NCBI GenBank assembly: GCA_014529385.2
Contig: CM043959.1
Coordinates: 62,447,753 to 62,511,752, forward strand
Direction of reading: 5' to 3'
DNA length: 64,000 bases
Source of the DNA: Adiantum capillus-veneris
Lineage: Eukaryota; Streptophyta; Polypodiopsida; Polypodiales; Pteridaceae
How positions within the stretch are numbered: the first letter of the stretch is position 1; each line of letters opens with the position of its first letter. The notes below the pieces were generated by a model. That model did no database searches. It saw nothing but the letters and a program-made list of their open reading frames with translations, and was not told where the DNA came from. This document shows, piece by piece, positions 23,623-33,770 of this stretch. Made by a program: the position numbers and the translations under genes.

Positions 23623-25068
23623 TCATTCCGTCATACCCGGTAACACATCCATGTAAGGAGAATCTTGGCCAATGTCTGTATCCTTCTTACAAGTGTAACA
23701 ATATTGTAGTGGGGACGAGTGAACTGTGGTGTCAGAGCAATGATCAATAATGGTTTTACTCCCTAAGGGGTGTACCTTACCAGTCACCAAATCCACTCTA
23801 AGGACAGAGTCTTGGAATTGCAAATAGACATGATTTTTAGACCAATCATGAACCATTTGTGCTTCCCTCATGAATGGTCGTCCTAAAATCATTTCATATG
23901 ACATAGGGTGTTTAGAGAAATCCATTACAATGAACGTATGTCGTACCTTGTGTCCTAGAACTTTGATCTTAAGATCCTTGAGCATCCCCATAGGTATGGC
24001 TATGGTACCATTTGCCATCTTTACCACAATGTTAGTAACACTGAGGCGGGGTTTTCCCATGGATTCCCAACAATCTTTTGTAACGATGCTAACTCCCGCA
24101 CCACCATCAAGAATTCCCTTTATAGTTAATCCCTTGGTAGTGATGGGTAGGGTCGCATTAGACTCGTCCCCTTCAAAATACTGCCCTAATTCGTTAATGG
24201 GTACCTCGATCACAGACTCGTGTCCATCTAAGTCAAGTGATTGCACATGATTTTCCTCATCAATCATAATCGAGTCAGGCCTATTTGATTGCGCAAACTG
24301 CGGTAATCCCGTTCGTAGCTCTCCGTTAAGGAATTCTCGAAGTGCAAGGAATAAATCAGGATCTCCATACAGCTTTGCTATGATCATGGTTCGGACCTCA
24401 AAAGACATGAAGTTCACTAGTTTGGCAACATTCGTTGGCATTTTGCAGGGTGTAGGTCCTTGACTAGGAATTGGTGAGGATGGAATCTCATATTCCTCAA
24501 TGGGATCAGGTATTCCTTCGTTAAACATCCTTTCCAACAAGAAGAGTGTATGCTCACTTTCTGATGTCCCGTCCTCACTCCCTTCTTGGATGATACTAGA
24601 TATGGCTAACAGTCTATGGTCCATGTGGGGTGGATGAACTTGCGTGGGAAACACTGTGTCATGAATTTTGACATGCATGGGTTCTGGTTCTAGTTCCCAT
24701 TGAGTCTCCTCCACTAAACCTCTTAGATGTTTCACCTGCTCAATCTCGTCTACTGGGTTTGGGTACGTCCCAATCTTCTTTTTACGATTCTTCCCTTTTT
24801 GCCCCTGCGGTTTATCTTGGGGGTCTTGGATTGGATTTGGAAACACTTGTGGTGTTTTCAGAGGCTCTTTATGGTTTTCTCTTATTCGGTTTTCATTTGG
24901 TTCCATGTTACGGTTTTCTTTGTCGGTCTTTCCCTTTGTGGTATTGGTTCTAGTCTCCATTGTCTCGATTGAATCTGAATCATCCTCGAGGTCATTCATA
25001 TACACGGGGTCATCTCCTATTCCTATGTTTGTTTTGGAACTTGGCTTTGAATTTCCCGTATTCTGCAA
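23623..25068 (-). pseudogene. Athila/Tat-type protease region
   Basis: 481 codons, in frame with gag upstream and RT downstream across stop codons TGA 25108 and TGA 23623. The N-terminal half is hydrophilic and low complexity. The retropepsin core lies at about residues 308-400: GILDGGAGVSIVTKDCWESM (DGGAG in the DTG/DSG position) and YEMILGRPFM. The protease would release gag and pol products. This is the expected position for the single protease of Ty3/gypsy elements. Confidence 0.85.
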
Positions 25069-25107
25069 CCTCTTCCTTCGTGTCTTCTTTTTCTTTGCTT
25101 GGATAAC

Positions 25108-26163
25108 TCACGCTGTATCTCTCTCTTCGAGGATATGGCCTGGCCCTTGAAGCATGGACCGTGTAATTGCATAAGCGGGTGCGACGGGTGGTATTGGCGA
25201 TGTCACACTAGAAATTTCGACCAAATTTAGGGGTGTGATTTTAGGCGCATTTGGGTTATAGGGGCATTGGGAAATCAAGTGATCTATGCCACAACGATTA
25301 CATGTGAGTATTGGCATTGAAGACGTGCTCCCTTGATTCATTTGCATATGTGCAGCATTCTTTTGCAGCCTAATAGGGCACTCCGCTGCTCGATGTGGTC
25401 CACCACACTCGTAGCATTGAAGAGGTGGCCTCCTAGCCTGGGTGTTGATATTTTGACCTCTGGATGCGAGAGCAGCAGCTTGATAAACCGGCTTGACTTG
25501 CCCCCAACAATCTTCCATGTAGTATATAGGACACTCTTCCAATGTATCAAGTCCGTAGGCAATACTAGTGTCTATTTCCTCCTCACAGCCATGTGCATAA
25601 GCATTAGATGGCTCGCAACCAACTTGTTTCATAAGGGCGACTCTTGGATGCGAGGGCTGCGGTCCTAGCACAGGAGGTGGTAGCGGTGTAGCTTGTACAA
25701 CATTTTGAGATCTAGGGACCATGTGTTGCGGTAGTTGCTCAACAGGTGGAGCAGGCATCAATACAGGAGCTCGAGGTGCATCTGTCCAGGCTACAGGTGG
25801 TCTATTTTCCATCATACGTTTGATCATTAAACAATCCTTAGTTTGGTGACCATACCTACCACATGCGTTGCAAGTTCCATTAAATTTTACTCTAAATGTA
25901 GGGCACTCACTAGTGCTATGTGGACCTAAGCAAATGGAACACCATTGTTGCTCCCTTCTTGGATACATGTGACTATTTTGAGGGGGTCGATTATCCTTAA
26001 GAGACTCTTGGAATACCTTGGTGAGGTCTGTCAAGAATGTCTCAAATACCTTTGGCTCATTGGCAATGGGCTTTGCAGTCATGGGTTCATACTCAATGGC
26101 TTGTGAGCTAGTGGATCTCGTGTCAGTAGACACCCTCATGCCTGCTATCATCAAGTTGTCCTC
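25108..26163 (-). pseudogene. Athila/Tat-type nucleocapsid with four zinc knuckles
   Basis: C-terminal gag (nucleocapsid), which packages element RNA. Four Cys/His knuckles are visible: CSICLGPHSTSEC, CNACGRYGHQTKDC, CYECGGPHRAAEC and CNRCGIDHLISQC. Only the second has canonical CX2CX4HX4C spacing; the other three are CX2CX3HX4C. Pro-rich spacers separate the knuckle pairs. In frame with the capsid region upstream (stops TGA 26251 and TAA 26164) and with the protease region downstream (TGA 25108). Confidence 0.85.
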
Positions 26164-26250
26164 TTATTGGATTGCATTGGCAGTGACATCTTCCCAGGTT
26201 GTGATACCTCTAATCACTAGTCCATTATAGATTACTTCATTCCTCAACCC

Positions 26251-27174
26251 TCAAATGAATTGATCAAGTAGTTGGTTATTGTTGAAGCGCTCATTTACAG
26301 GGCAGCGAGAGTTTAAGTGCTTTAGACGACTAATGAAGTCCCTTACTGACTCTCCTTCCTTACGTTCGGCCTTCTGTAGCTGAGATGCTACACCCCAAAG
26401 CACACCTTCTCGTATGTACTCCTTTAGAAACAACCTTCGAAGGGTAGGGTAGATTGTTTTCTCGTCCACCCTTAGGGTTCTATACCAATCTCCAGCCTTC
26501 CCACTTAATGTCAAGCTTAAGGCATTGCACTTATGTAGTTCGTTGCGTTTCCCTAAGGAATCACATACTTGTTCAAACACTTCAATGTGTTTTCTAGCAT
26601 CTTCGTCCCCATTGAATTTTTGCGTGAGTTTGGCAATTTGTACTGCCTTACTTCTAGGCTCTCTATCAGATGCATGGCGCATATTTTCCACGATAGATCG
26701 ACCTATGGTTTGAGCAAATACTGCCAAGTCACCTATGTGAGGAGGCAGGGCTGGTGGAGGTACTCTTGGAATCATATGTGGGAGAGGGACGGGTACTGGT
26801 CTTGGCATATGTGTGGATGATGCAAGATATGGAACATAACCGGGCATAGGTCCACTCGGATAAGGGCTAGGTAGCGGCACTCGAGGAGCATAAACAAGTG
26901 GTACAATTGGAGGTGTGGGGGCCATGTGTGCATAAGAGGCTAGAGGCACATACGGTCGAGGCCCCATATTAGGTACTACGACACTAGGTAGTGGCACTGC
27001 GGTAACCGTAGATGTCATCGATACATTCTCTGTCAGGCTTATCCCTGGAGTGAGCACTATGTTTTCTTTAATAGAGGGTTGAGCCAAGTTAGGGAAGCTA
27101 AATTTGTCGCTCGGAGGCTCAGATTGCATAGAGACCCCAGGTGAAATGACGTAAGATGGGTCCATGGGGCTCAT
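26251..27174 (-). pseudogene. Athila/Tat-type gag capsid region
   Basis: The first half is Pro/Ser/Met-rich (repeated PLP, VPLVYAPRVP). The second half matches the Retrotrans_gag domain: KAVQIAKLTQKFNGDEDARK, ALSLTLSGKAGDWYRTL, YIREGVLWGVASQLQKAER and ESVRDFISRLKHLNSRCP. It ends at TGA 26251 inside the conserved DQFI-GLR stretch and continues in the same frame, so the stop is a mutation rather than the natural end. An in-frame TAG lies just upstream of the annotated Met. Confidence 0.85.
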
Positions 27175-27311
27175 TAGAGGAGTCTACATTTGTGATAGAG
27201 TAGGCTGTTGAGCCTTGCTCGTATCCAGAAATCTCATGGGGCCAGTTGAGAGTATATTTACCCCTCGGTTTTGCCTTTCTGATTGAATAATGCCATGGAT
27301 AACATTACAGA

Positions 27312-27995
27312 TCATTTTCTGTTGATCTTCGATGCTCTGGCACTAGAGGTGGATTGTACAATCTCTATCCATCCTACATGGTAGGTGTGGCCAGAGTGTA
27401 GATCCTTCAACACCTCAGTGTGGAGGTCGTATGTCCAATGATCATTAATGAACAATCCTTCTAGAGTCGACGTGTTAACGGTTTCTTGTGAGGTAGAAGC
27501 AATGTTGCTCCCCGTGGTTTTACTTGTCACCAACGGTACTCTAGAGGGAACTTCTAAAGGAGGCAGCTCAACAGGGCCTTCTTGGTAAGAAGTTGGCAGG
27601 ATATCCACATGGACACTCTTTGGGGGTGTGGGGTCCATGTGCGATGTGAAAGGAGAGTCCACTTCCCCACCCCCTTCGTGTGCTTCATTTGCATCAGGTT
27701 CCGAGTGAGTAGCTCTACCTAATGTTTCCATGAAACGGCTAAACATACTAGTACTAGGCTATGGAGCTTCGGGAGGTGCATGGCCTTCTCTCTCAGTGTT
27801 TTGGGTAGGGTATGCTTCCATGATTTCTGAGTCGGAGGAGGAATCACTAGCGGCTATTTTAGGGTCTTGGGTGGTGCTACCTTGTGTCCCCACTGAGGGT
27901 CTAGAGCCTATCGTGGATGGGTAATGGGTGTCCGTATGAACAAAGGCACCCTCAATATGCTCGTGTTCTAGCACCCGCCCAAAGCGTAAGTGCAT
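27312..27995 (-). pseudogene. N-terminal gag extension of the Athila/Tat-type element
   Basis: One frame of 228 codons starting MHLRFGRVLEHEH at 27995 and broken by a single TAG at 27759. It is rich in Ser, Thr, Glu and Pro, with no domain recognised. It is in a different frame from the capsid ORF, so a frameshift or intron may lie at 27180-27311. Alternatively it is a separate small ORF. Confidence 0.5.
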
Positions 27996-28865
27996 GTGCT
28001 TTTGATACCCTAAGGTGTCAAAAAGCTGCTCTAGGAGGCCTTGTGACTAGTTTTTAGCGTGTTTTTTGTTTGTTATTTTGCTAGATTTTTTAGAGAGTGT
28101 CGTGGAATGGGCCGTGTGATAGCTCGAAATGAGCGTATCGCTAGGAGGGACGCGCTGTGCTTTACAGCCCACCGTTTGGTTCTATTTTGCTCCAGAAAAG
28201 CCCGAAACAGTCTTTTCCTAGTTGGGGAACTACACTCCAAATAGCAAGTCTAAGGGTGCAAGTGGGAAGAGAAGGGAGGAGAGTGGAGGACTTGTCCCAC
28301 ATGCTCTCATTCCATCTTGAGGAGGTAGGGTATATATATAAGAGTGAGTGTAGTATATATCATAAGACTGAGGACTGAGGCTTGGGCCTGGGCTTGGGCT
28401 TGGGCTTGGGCTTGGGGAAACGATCCCGATCTAACTTTTATACAAACCAACCCGTCCGTTTTTATAACTCACGTTTTTTTTTTTTTTGAGATATTATTTG
28501 GTATGCGTTTTGGTGCGCGTTGACCTCACCTAACTATTTACTGTCCCACCTACCTACTGACCTGCTAATCAGTGGTTCACCTAATTACTAACATGCTTAA
28601 TTAACTAACTCTGCAGTGAAAACACAGAAAATGCAGAAAATGCAAAAAAAACACAAGAAATGCTAACTGTGTGCAAACAGAAAAACAGAATTTTGCTAAC
28701 TGTCTAACTAATACTAAATGTACGCAGCAGAAAAACAGAAAATGCAAACTGTGCGCAACAGAAAAACAGAATTAACAACTTGCAGAAACCTCTCCCTCTT
28801 CTTTCCTACTGCAAACCACTCATACAAGAAGCACAAAGTGCCTCTTGGGCTTAGTGCAGGGCTAT
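27996..28865. other. Athila/Tat-type 5' leader
   Basis: Non-coding leader between the primer site and gag. It contains a short hexamer array (GGGCTT repeated, about 28380-28415), a T-run at about 28471-28485 and A-rich repeats (AACAGAAAA...) at 28615-28770. No gene is recognised. Confidence 0.6.
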
Positions 28866-29133
28866 TCCCCGGGAACGGTGCCAAAAATGTGCTCTCCTTG
28901 CCGCAGTGTCGAAGCAAGGGACTTGCTGATACACCGTGTGCGAGCCGCAGACGGCTCCAAGCACACGACTAGTTTAACTAGTAAGCTCAAAGAGGGCAAT
29001 GGTGTGTCACTCACCGCCTTATGCTCCTGCCATAGAGGATTCCTTGCCGCGAAGAAGAGGGAGACGCCGCTACGCCGCGCTCAACCGCCTCGCCGCCATC
29101 GTGCCGCCGCAACGCTCGATCGCACACACACTC

Positions 29134-29197
<64 letters not shown>

Positions 29198-29507
29198 GCA
29201 CACACACAAGGAGATGGTGAAGGAGAAGGTGGAGATGGAGCAAGAGCAGCTTCTATTGCACAATGAGAGAATGACTCAATTTTAGGTTTAATTGGCTTTT
29301 ATGTGAGCTCACCCCATTCACACTTGGGCGCCCATGCTTAGCCAACTAACCCTAGCATGTTCGTGTTAGAGTGCGCCTCTCATCGGCGATCACTCTACCT
29401 TTCCCTATTGGACCGACAAGCCCGGTGCCTGACTCTACTTAAATAAATAATACGGTTACGGTGTCCGTCATAGGCGATAGGGTGTCCGTGAGCCACGAGG
29501 GTTAACA
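28866..29507 (-). repeat. Athila/Tat-type 5' LTR and tRNA-Asp-type primer site
   Basis: LTR 28888-29507 (620 bp). At 28866-28883 the minus strand reads TGGCACCGTTCCCGGGGA, which differs by two bases from the tRNA-Asp primer site typical of Athila/Tat elements. The LTR contains a (CT)n run of about 60 bp at about 29131-29193, much longer than in the 3' LTR. TATA and polyadenylation sites were not assigned. Confidence 0.92.
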
Positions 29508-29512
29508 CAAGC

Positions 29513-30734
29513 AATGGAATTTTATGGGCTAGAAGTGCAGTGCTCAAGGTTCTCTACGATCCTATCTTTACTGCTCGTCCATTGAAGCTACGGTGAGGAA
29601 CCTATGTCAGTTTGAAGTTTGAGTCGATTGCAGACCTGTACCGGATTGAACAACTGTAGATGAGGGATTAGGGACAAAGTGAATGCATGGGCCTAAACTG
29701 CTCATCTTGTGGAGCATGTCTGTCTTTTCAAATCGGCAATTGGTGCTCTTGTTGCCAACATATAAGCGGTTTAAGTTTCATCGGGAGCCGATTCCATATA
29801 GGTTTGGTCACCTCGGTCAGTGTGCAATCTAGATATTTTGGACTTCGAGCAGGATCTGGAATATAGCGCACTGAATAGGGCAATAAGTGTTTGAGGGACA
29901 CCTAGTCCTAAAAGTCATCTTTTGTAGTGCATTGGTAATAGGGTATCCTTTTAGAGTTGTTCTCACAACTACAATGGACAATATGTATGCAAAATGTGGT
30001 GATTGATAGTGTTTGGTTGGAAATAATGGAGCTCGACACAGCTCTGGTCAACATTTATGGATGCTCGGTAATGTTTTTGCCGATGCGTATACCAAATGTG
30101 GTGTCATTACGGAAAGCACATAAAGTTCTTGATGAGATTTTGGTTCAAAATATCATTAGATATGCCCAAAATGGCTGCGGGAAAGGAGCTCTGGGCTATT
30201 TTCACTAGGTGCAAAGGAAAAGAAACTGTCTGAATGTTGTTCTTAGCAGTTTCTTGGTCGATGTGCATGCTAAATGCGGAGCTAGGTAGTGCTCTAGTCA
30301 TTATGAAATCCAAATGTGGTGCCCTTTGAGGGCCGTCCACTCAAGAGGCTATGGCCGCCTATGAGCCCAAGGGTAAAATGGCCGCCCAAAGCCATTGGCC
30401 GCCCATGGGATGGCCACCCACTTAATTAAAACAAGATTGAAGTGTGAATGGGGGGAGAGATGGCGTGGACCAGCGAGCAGCACAAGGAGAGGGGAGAGAA
30501 GCTGATTGCGCAGGGCGGAGGGTAGCTCAAACAATGTCGAGCATGAAGGCAAAAGGAACCGGCCCATTTTTGACACTTTTCTCACCGGATTTAGAGCTCC
30601 TCCCAACTCACCATGCCACATCATCAAAATGCTTCCCACCTAGCAATAACGATGCCATCATTTCTTAGGGGGAAGGGGAAATTTAAAAGGAGGGGATATA
30701 AGGGATGGAAGAAAGGGTATAATGAGGAGGGTAT
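29513..30734 (+). repeat. left LTR of the split gypsy element, segment 2
   Basis: Continues segment 1 (15901-16101) and matches about 41725-42590. It holds the PPR-like fragment (separate entry). Relative to the right LTR it has about 345 extra bases at about 30325-30675, rich in GGCCGCC motifs, which are either an insertion here or a deletion there. It ends at 30734, where the 5-kb non-coding element starts. Confidence 0.75.
30040..30300 (+). pseudogene. PPR-gene fragment inside the left LTR
   Basis: Two overlapping frames give a pentatricopeptide-like series: AYTKCGV, then KVLDEILVQNIIRYAQNG, KGALGYFHQVQ and LVDVHAKCG. These are the hallmark positions of plant PPR repeats (YAKCG; RYAQNG..AL..F..MQ). 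Frameshifts and stops break it. The same fragment sits at the equivalent place in the right LTR (42270-42510), so it was captured before this copy inserted. Confidence 0.65.
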
Positions 30735-31019
30735 TGTAAGTTCTCTCCCTAAACCCTAGAGCCATTCACAACCTTTTCAGCCTAAAAAATAATTTAGAAA
30801 AAGCAAGACCGACAAAGAATTCATGCGGACAACGAGACGTTACCCCAGAATGAAAAGACAAGGATATTCCGGATTAAAAATTATGTCATCCCTATATTTT
30901 TCCAAAAAGATTAAGATTATTTTTATACTTGTTCATCAAAAGCCGCGTGGGAACTGATCTAGATCGAGAACTGGCAGAAAAAGGTACTAACTTGATTGGA
31001 AGATAAAGTTAAGAGATGG

Positions 31020-31345
31020 GAATTGCGAAGAAATTGGGGTCCAATAAGAATTAAGAAGAGAATTGGGGTCCAATAGGAATTGAGAGGAAATTGGGGTTCA
31101 ATAAGAATTGAGAAGAGAATTGGGGTCCAATAGGAATTGAGAAGAAATTGGGGTCCATTGAGAATTAAGAAGAGAATTGGGGTCCAATAGGAATTGAGAA
31201 GAAATTGGGGTCCATTAAGAATTTATAAGAGAATTGGGATCCAATAGGAATTGAGAAGAAATTGGGGTCCAATAAGAGTTGAGAAGAGAATTGGGGTCCA
31301 ATAGGAATGGAGAAGAGAATTGGGATCCAATAGGAATTGAGTACT
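31020..31345. repeat. tandem array, about 30-bp unit, above a TATA box
   Basis: About ten units of roughly 29-31 bp with the core GAATTGGGGTCCAATAGGAA; alternate units read AATAAGAATT or AATAGGAATT, giving a higher-order period near 60 bp. The array ends just before TATATAAG at 31361-31368, a layout typical of promoter-proximal repeats in retroelement U3 regions. Confidence 0.8.
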
Positions 31346-31360
31346 CTACCCACCATTTCC

Positions 31361-31368
31361 TATATAAG
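31361..31368 (+). promoter_or_regulatory. putative TATA box
   Basis: TATATAAG, followed by a C-rich stretch and by CTTGCTCTCTCCCTCTC at about 31465. Position after a tandem array suggests the promoter of the 5-kb element. No transcript evidence is available. Confidence 0.45.
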
Positions 31369-31684
31369 CACCCCCTCTCCTTTGTAATTTTACACATATT
31401 GCTAAGCTACTTGCATACTTTCCATGCTCAAGATTATGCTTAAGTAAATCAAGGTTTCCATTAAACCTTGCTCTTGCTCTCTCCCTCTCTTGAAGGCCAA
31501 ACCCTTGAGGGTTTTGTGAAGAAGCTCCTCTCTCCTTTCTCTTCATCCTAAATCCTTTTCCTTCTTCCTTGAGCCTCACATCTCTTCAAGAAGGACTTCA
31601 ACCCCACTTCCCTCTTGATTAGAGGAGTTAAGCTTCACTTCTAGTAGGATTAACTAACCTAAATCATGTGTTTTAATACTAGGA

Positions 31685-33770
31685 AAATGGTTTAAGCTTT
31701 AATGGTAACCTTGGAGTTAGGGTTAAGTATTAATGGTAGGTATGCATCAGTAAGTTAAGATTCAAAGGTAAATTTTCATCCTTAAGCTAAGCTTTAATGG
31801 TAGCTTTGCACTTAGGTGTAAGCTTTAGTGACTACCTTGTATTTTAGATTTAAGCTTTAATGGTAACCTTGGAATTAGGGTTAAGTATTAATGGTAGTTA
31901 TACATCATTAAGTTAAGCTTCAAAAGTAGATTTGCATCCTTAAGCTAAGCTTTAATGGTATCTTTGCACTTAGGTGTAAGTTTTAGTGACTACCTTATAT
32001 TTTAAGTTTAAACTTTAACACTAGAATGGTAACCTAACAGGAAATAAAAGTGTCCTTTCAGGGTTTTGGAAAAAATTTCCAAAACCATAGTAGATCCACT
32101 CATTTTGAAAAATCCTTTCATGAGCTTATAGTTCAATAACTACTACATATGGAAAAAATGAGAAACTTGTAATTTTTCTCATCCCTTGGTCACTACAAGC
32201 CTCCAAAGTTGATGGACCAGTGCATTTCGCCCAAAACAACAATTTTTAATGGTTGATTGCATATAAATAAGAGTGGGTATTTTTGTAGGACATGAGATAA
32301 AATGCCCCGTTAACTTCAATGGGTTGGTGACCAAAACATATGGTTGCTTTTACCTCACTAATTTTTTTTTTGGGCAAGAAAATAGGTACAAAGAAGTTGC
32401 ATTTTTGCCATTCTGCGGACCTATCATCAAAGTTTCTATAGTCACGCTCAATACAGATACTATATACATGTTTTATTAGTTCCCTTTGGGCCTTTCGATT
32501 CAAAATGAGCCACGGAGCATGTCAAAAGGATAAAGGATCTCTTACAATTGGAACCTTGGGGGCAATGATAAAGTGCTAAATATAGCAAACATGAAAAAAC
32601 TGGGTTTAGCATTATGACCTCTAGAAACCCATAGAAACTACTCAATATCTAGCCAAGTTTGTAGTCTATGATTAGATATGGTTACTACCTACAAAATACA
32701 CACAATTGCCCTAAGAAACTAGCAATATTGAGAAAGTTATACTTGCTACTCTAAAATGTATCGTATTCTTCAGCAATCAAAAAACTCAACCATCATCATA
32801 TACTATGCTATATAGCATATTAGGTCCCCCAAAACTCAAGGAAGATTAGCTTTATGTTATACATTCCATTTACACAATCAAAATTGAATTTGGATATCAA
32901 GAAAGCCACCAAAAAAATCATAAAAGTGCTAATTTTGGCCAAAAAACAAGATTATGCAATTCTTGTAAATTGGACATAACTTTCAATTTTAACACTTAGC
33001 TCTCCCTACAAGCATCAAAACATGTTGATAACTATGAAGGCCTAACCTCTAGCCATCTAAACCTCACAAACATGAAGTTTATAGTGGTATAGTTGCCAAA
33101 AATTGAAAAAGAGCCAAAAATAAGACCCGTAATGTTGTGCAAGAGTAAGGTTAATGGTGAGATCCATACTCCAAAAAAAATGATAAGTTTTTTTCAGCTC
33201 ATAAGGCAACTTTGTGGGTATATAGCACCTAGAAATTCATTTTCATAGTCTTCAAATAATTCAAGCAAAATGGTCACTTAACAGGACACAAAAGTGTCCA
33301 AGGACATAAAAGTATCCTGTTACCATTCTAGTGTTAATGGTAACCTTGCAATTAGGGTTAAGTGCTAAGAGTATCTATGCATCATTAAGTTAAGCTTCAA
33401 AGGTAGATTTGCACTCTTAAGCTAAGCTGTAATGGTAACTTTGCACTTAGGAGTAAGCTTTAGTGACTACCTTGTATTTTAGGTTTAAGCTTTAATGGTA
33501 ACCTTGCAATTAGAGTTAACTGCTAAGAGTATCTATGCATCATTAAGTTAAGCTTCAAAGGTAGGTTTTCACTCTTAAGTTAATCTTTAATGGTAACTTT
33601 GCACTTAGGTGTAAGCTTTAGTAACTACCTTGTATTTTAGGATTAAGCTTTAATGGTAACCTCGCAATTAGGGTTAAGTGCTAAGAGTATCTATGCATCA
33701 TTAAGTTAAGCTTCAAATGTAGATTTTCATCCTTAAGCTAAGTTCTGATGGTAACTTTGCACTTAAAAAA
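31685..33770. repeat. about 160-bp tandem repeats, interrupted
   Basis: Units starting TAAGCTTTAATGGTAACCTT occur at about 31692, 31852, then (after an inserted element) 33333, 33487 and 33645. Each unit includes GTTAAGTTAAGCTTCAAAGG and TTTAGTGACTACCTTGTATTTTA. The array is split by the 32019-33333 element. Confidence 0.8.
32019..33333. mobile_element. non-autonomous CACTA-ended element, 1.3 kb
   Basis: Perfect 15-bp terminal inverted repeats: CACTAGAATGGTAAC at 32019-32033 and GTTACCATTCTAGTG at 33319-33333. Subterminal motifs AAAAGTGTCC and GGACACAAAAGTGTCC recur at both ends. The element sits inside one unit of the 160-bp array. Flanks are TAA on the left and TTA on the right, so a 3-bp duplication is not exact; a TA duplication with one more terminal base (ACACTAG) is an alternative reading. 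It has no coding sequence. Confidence 0.8.

Larger units (their letters stand above)
16102..29507 (-). mobile_element. Athila/Tat-type Ty3/gypsy giant retrotransposon
   Basis: 13,406 bp, bounded by a perfect 5-bp duplication CAAGC (16097-16101 and 29508-29512). The LTRs are 16102-16687 and 28888-29507. On the minus strand the primer site is complementary to tRNA-Asp, as in the Athila/Tat group. The coding order is gag, protease, RT, RNase H, integrase, then an unusual second protease-like domain and a 152-codon ORF. LTR copies differ mainly in the length of an internal (CT)n run, so the insertion is fairly recent. From 27174 to 21280 a single frame carries stops but no frameshift. Confidence 0.93.

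Noticed and set aside
21902-24972. Plus-strand open frames across 21.9-25.0 kb
   Set aside because: Antisense shadows of the Athila/Tat-type pol and protease.
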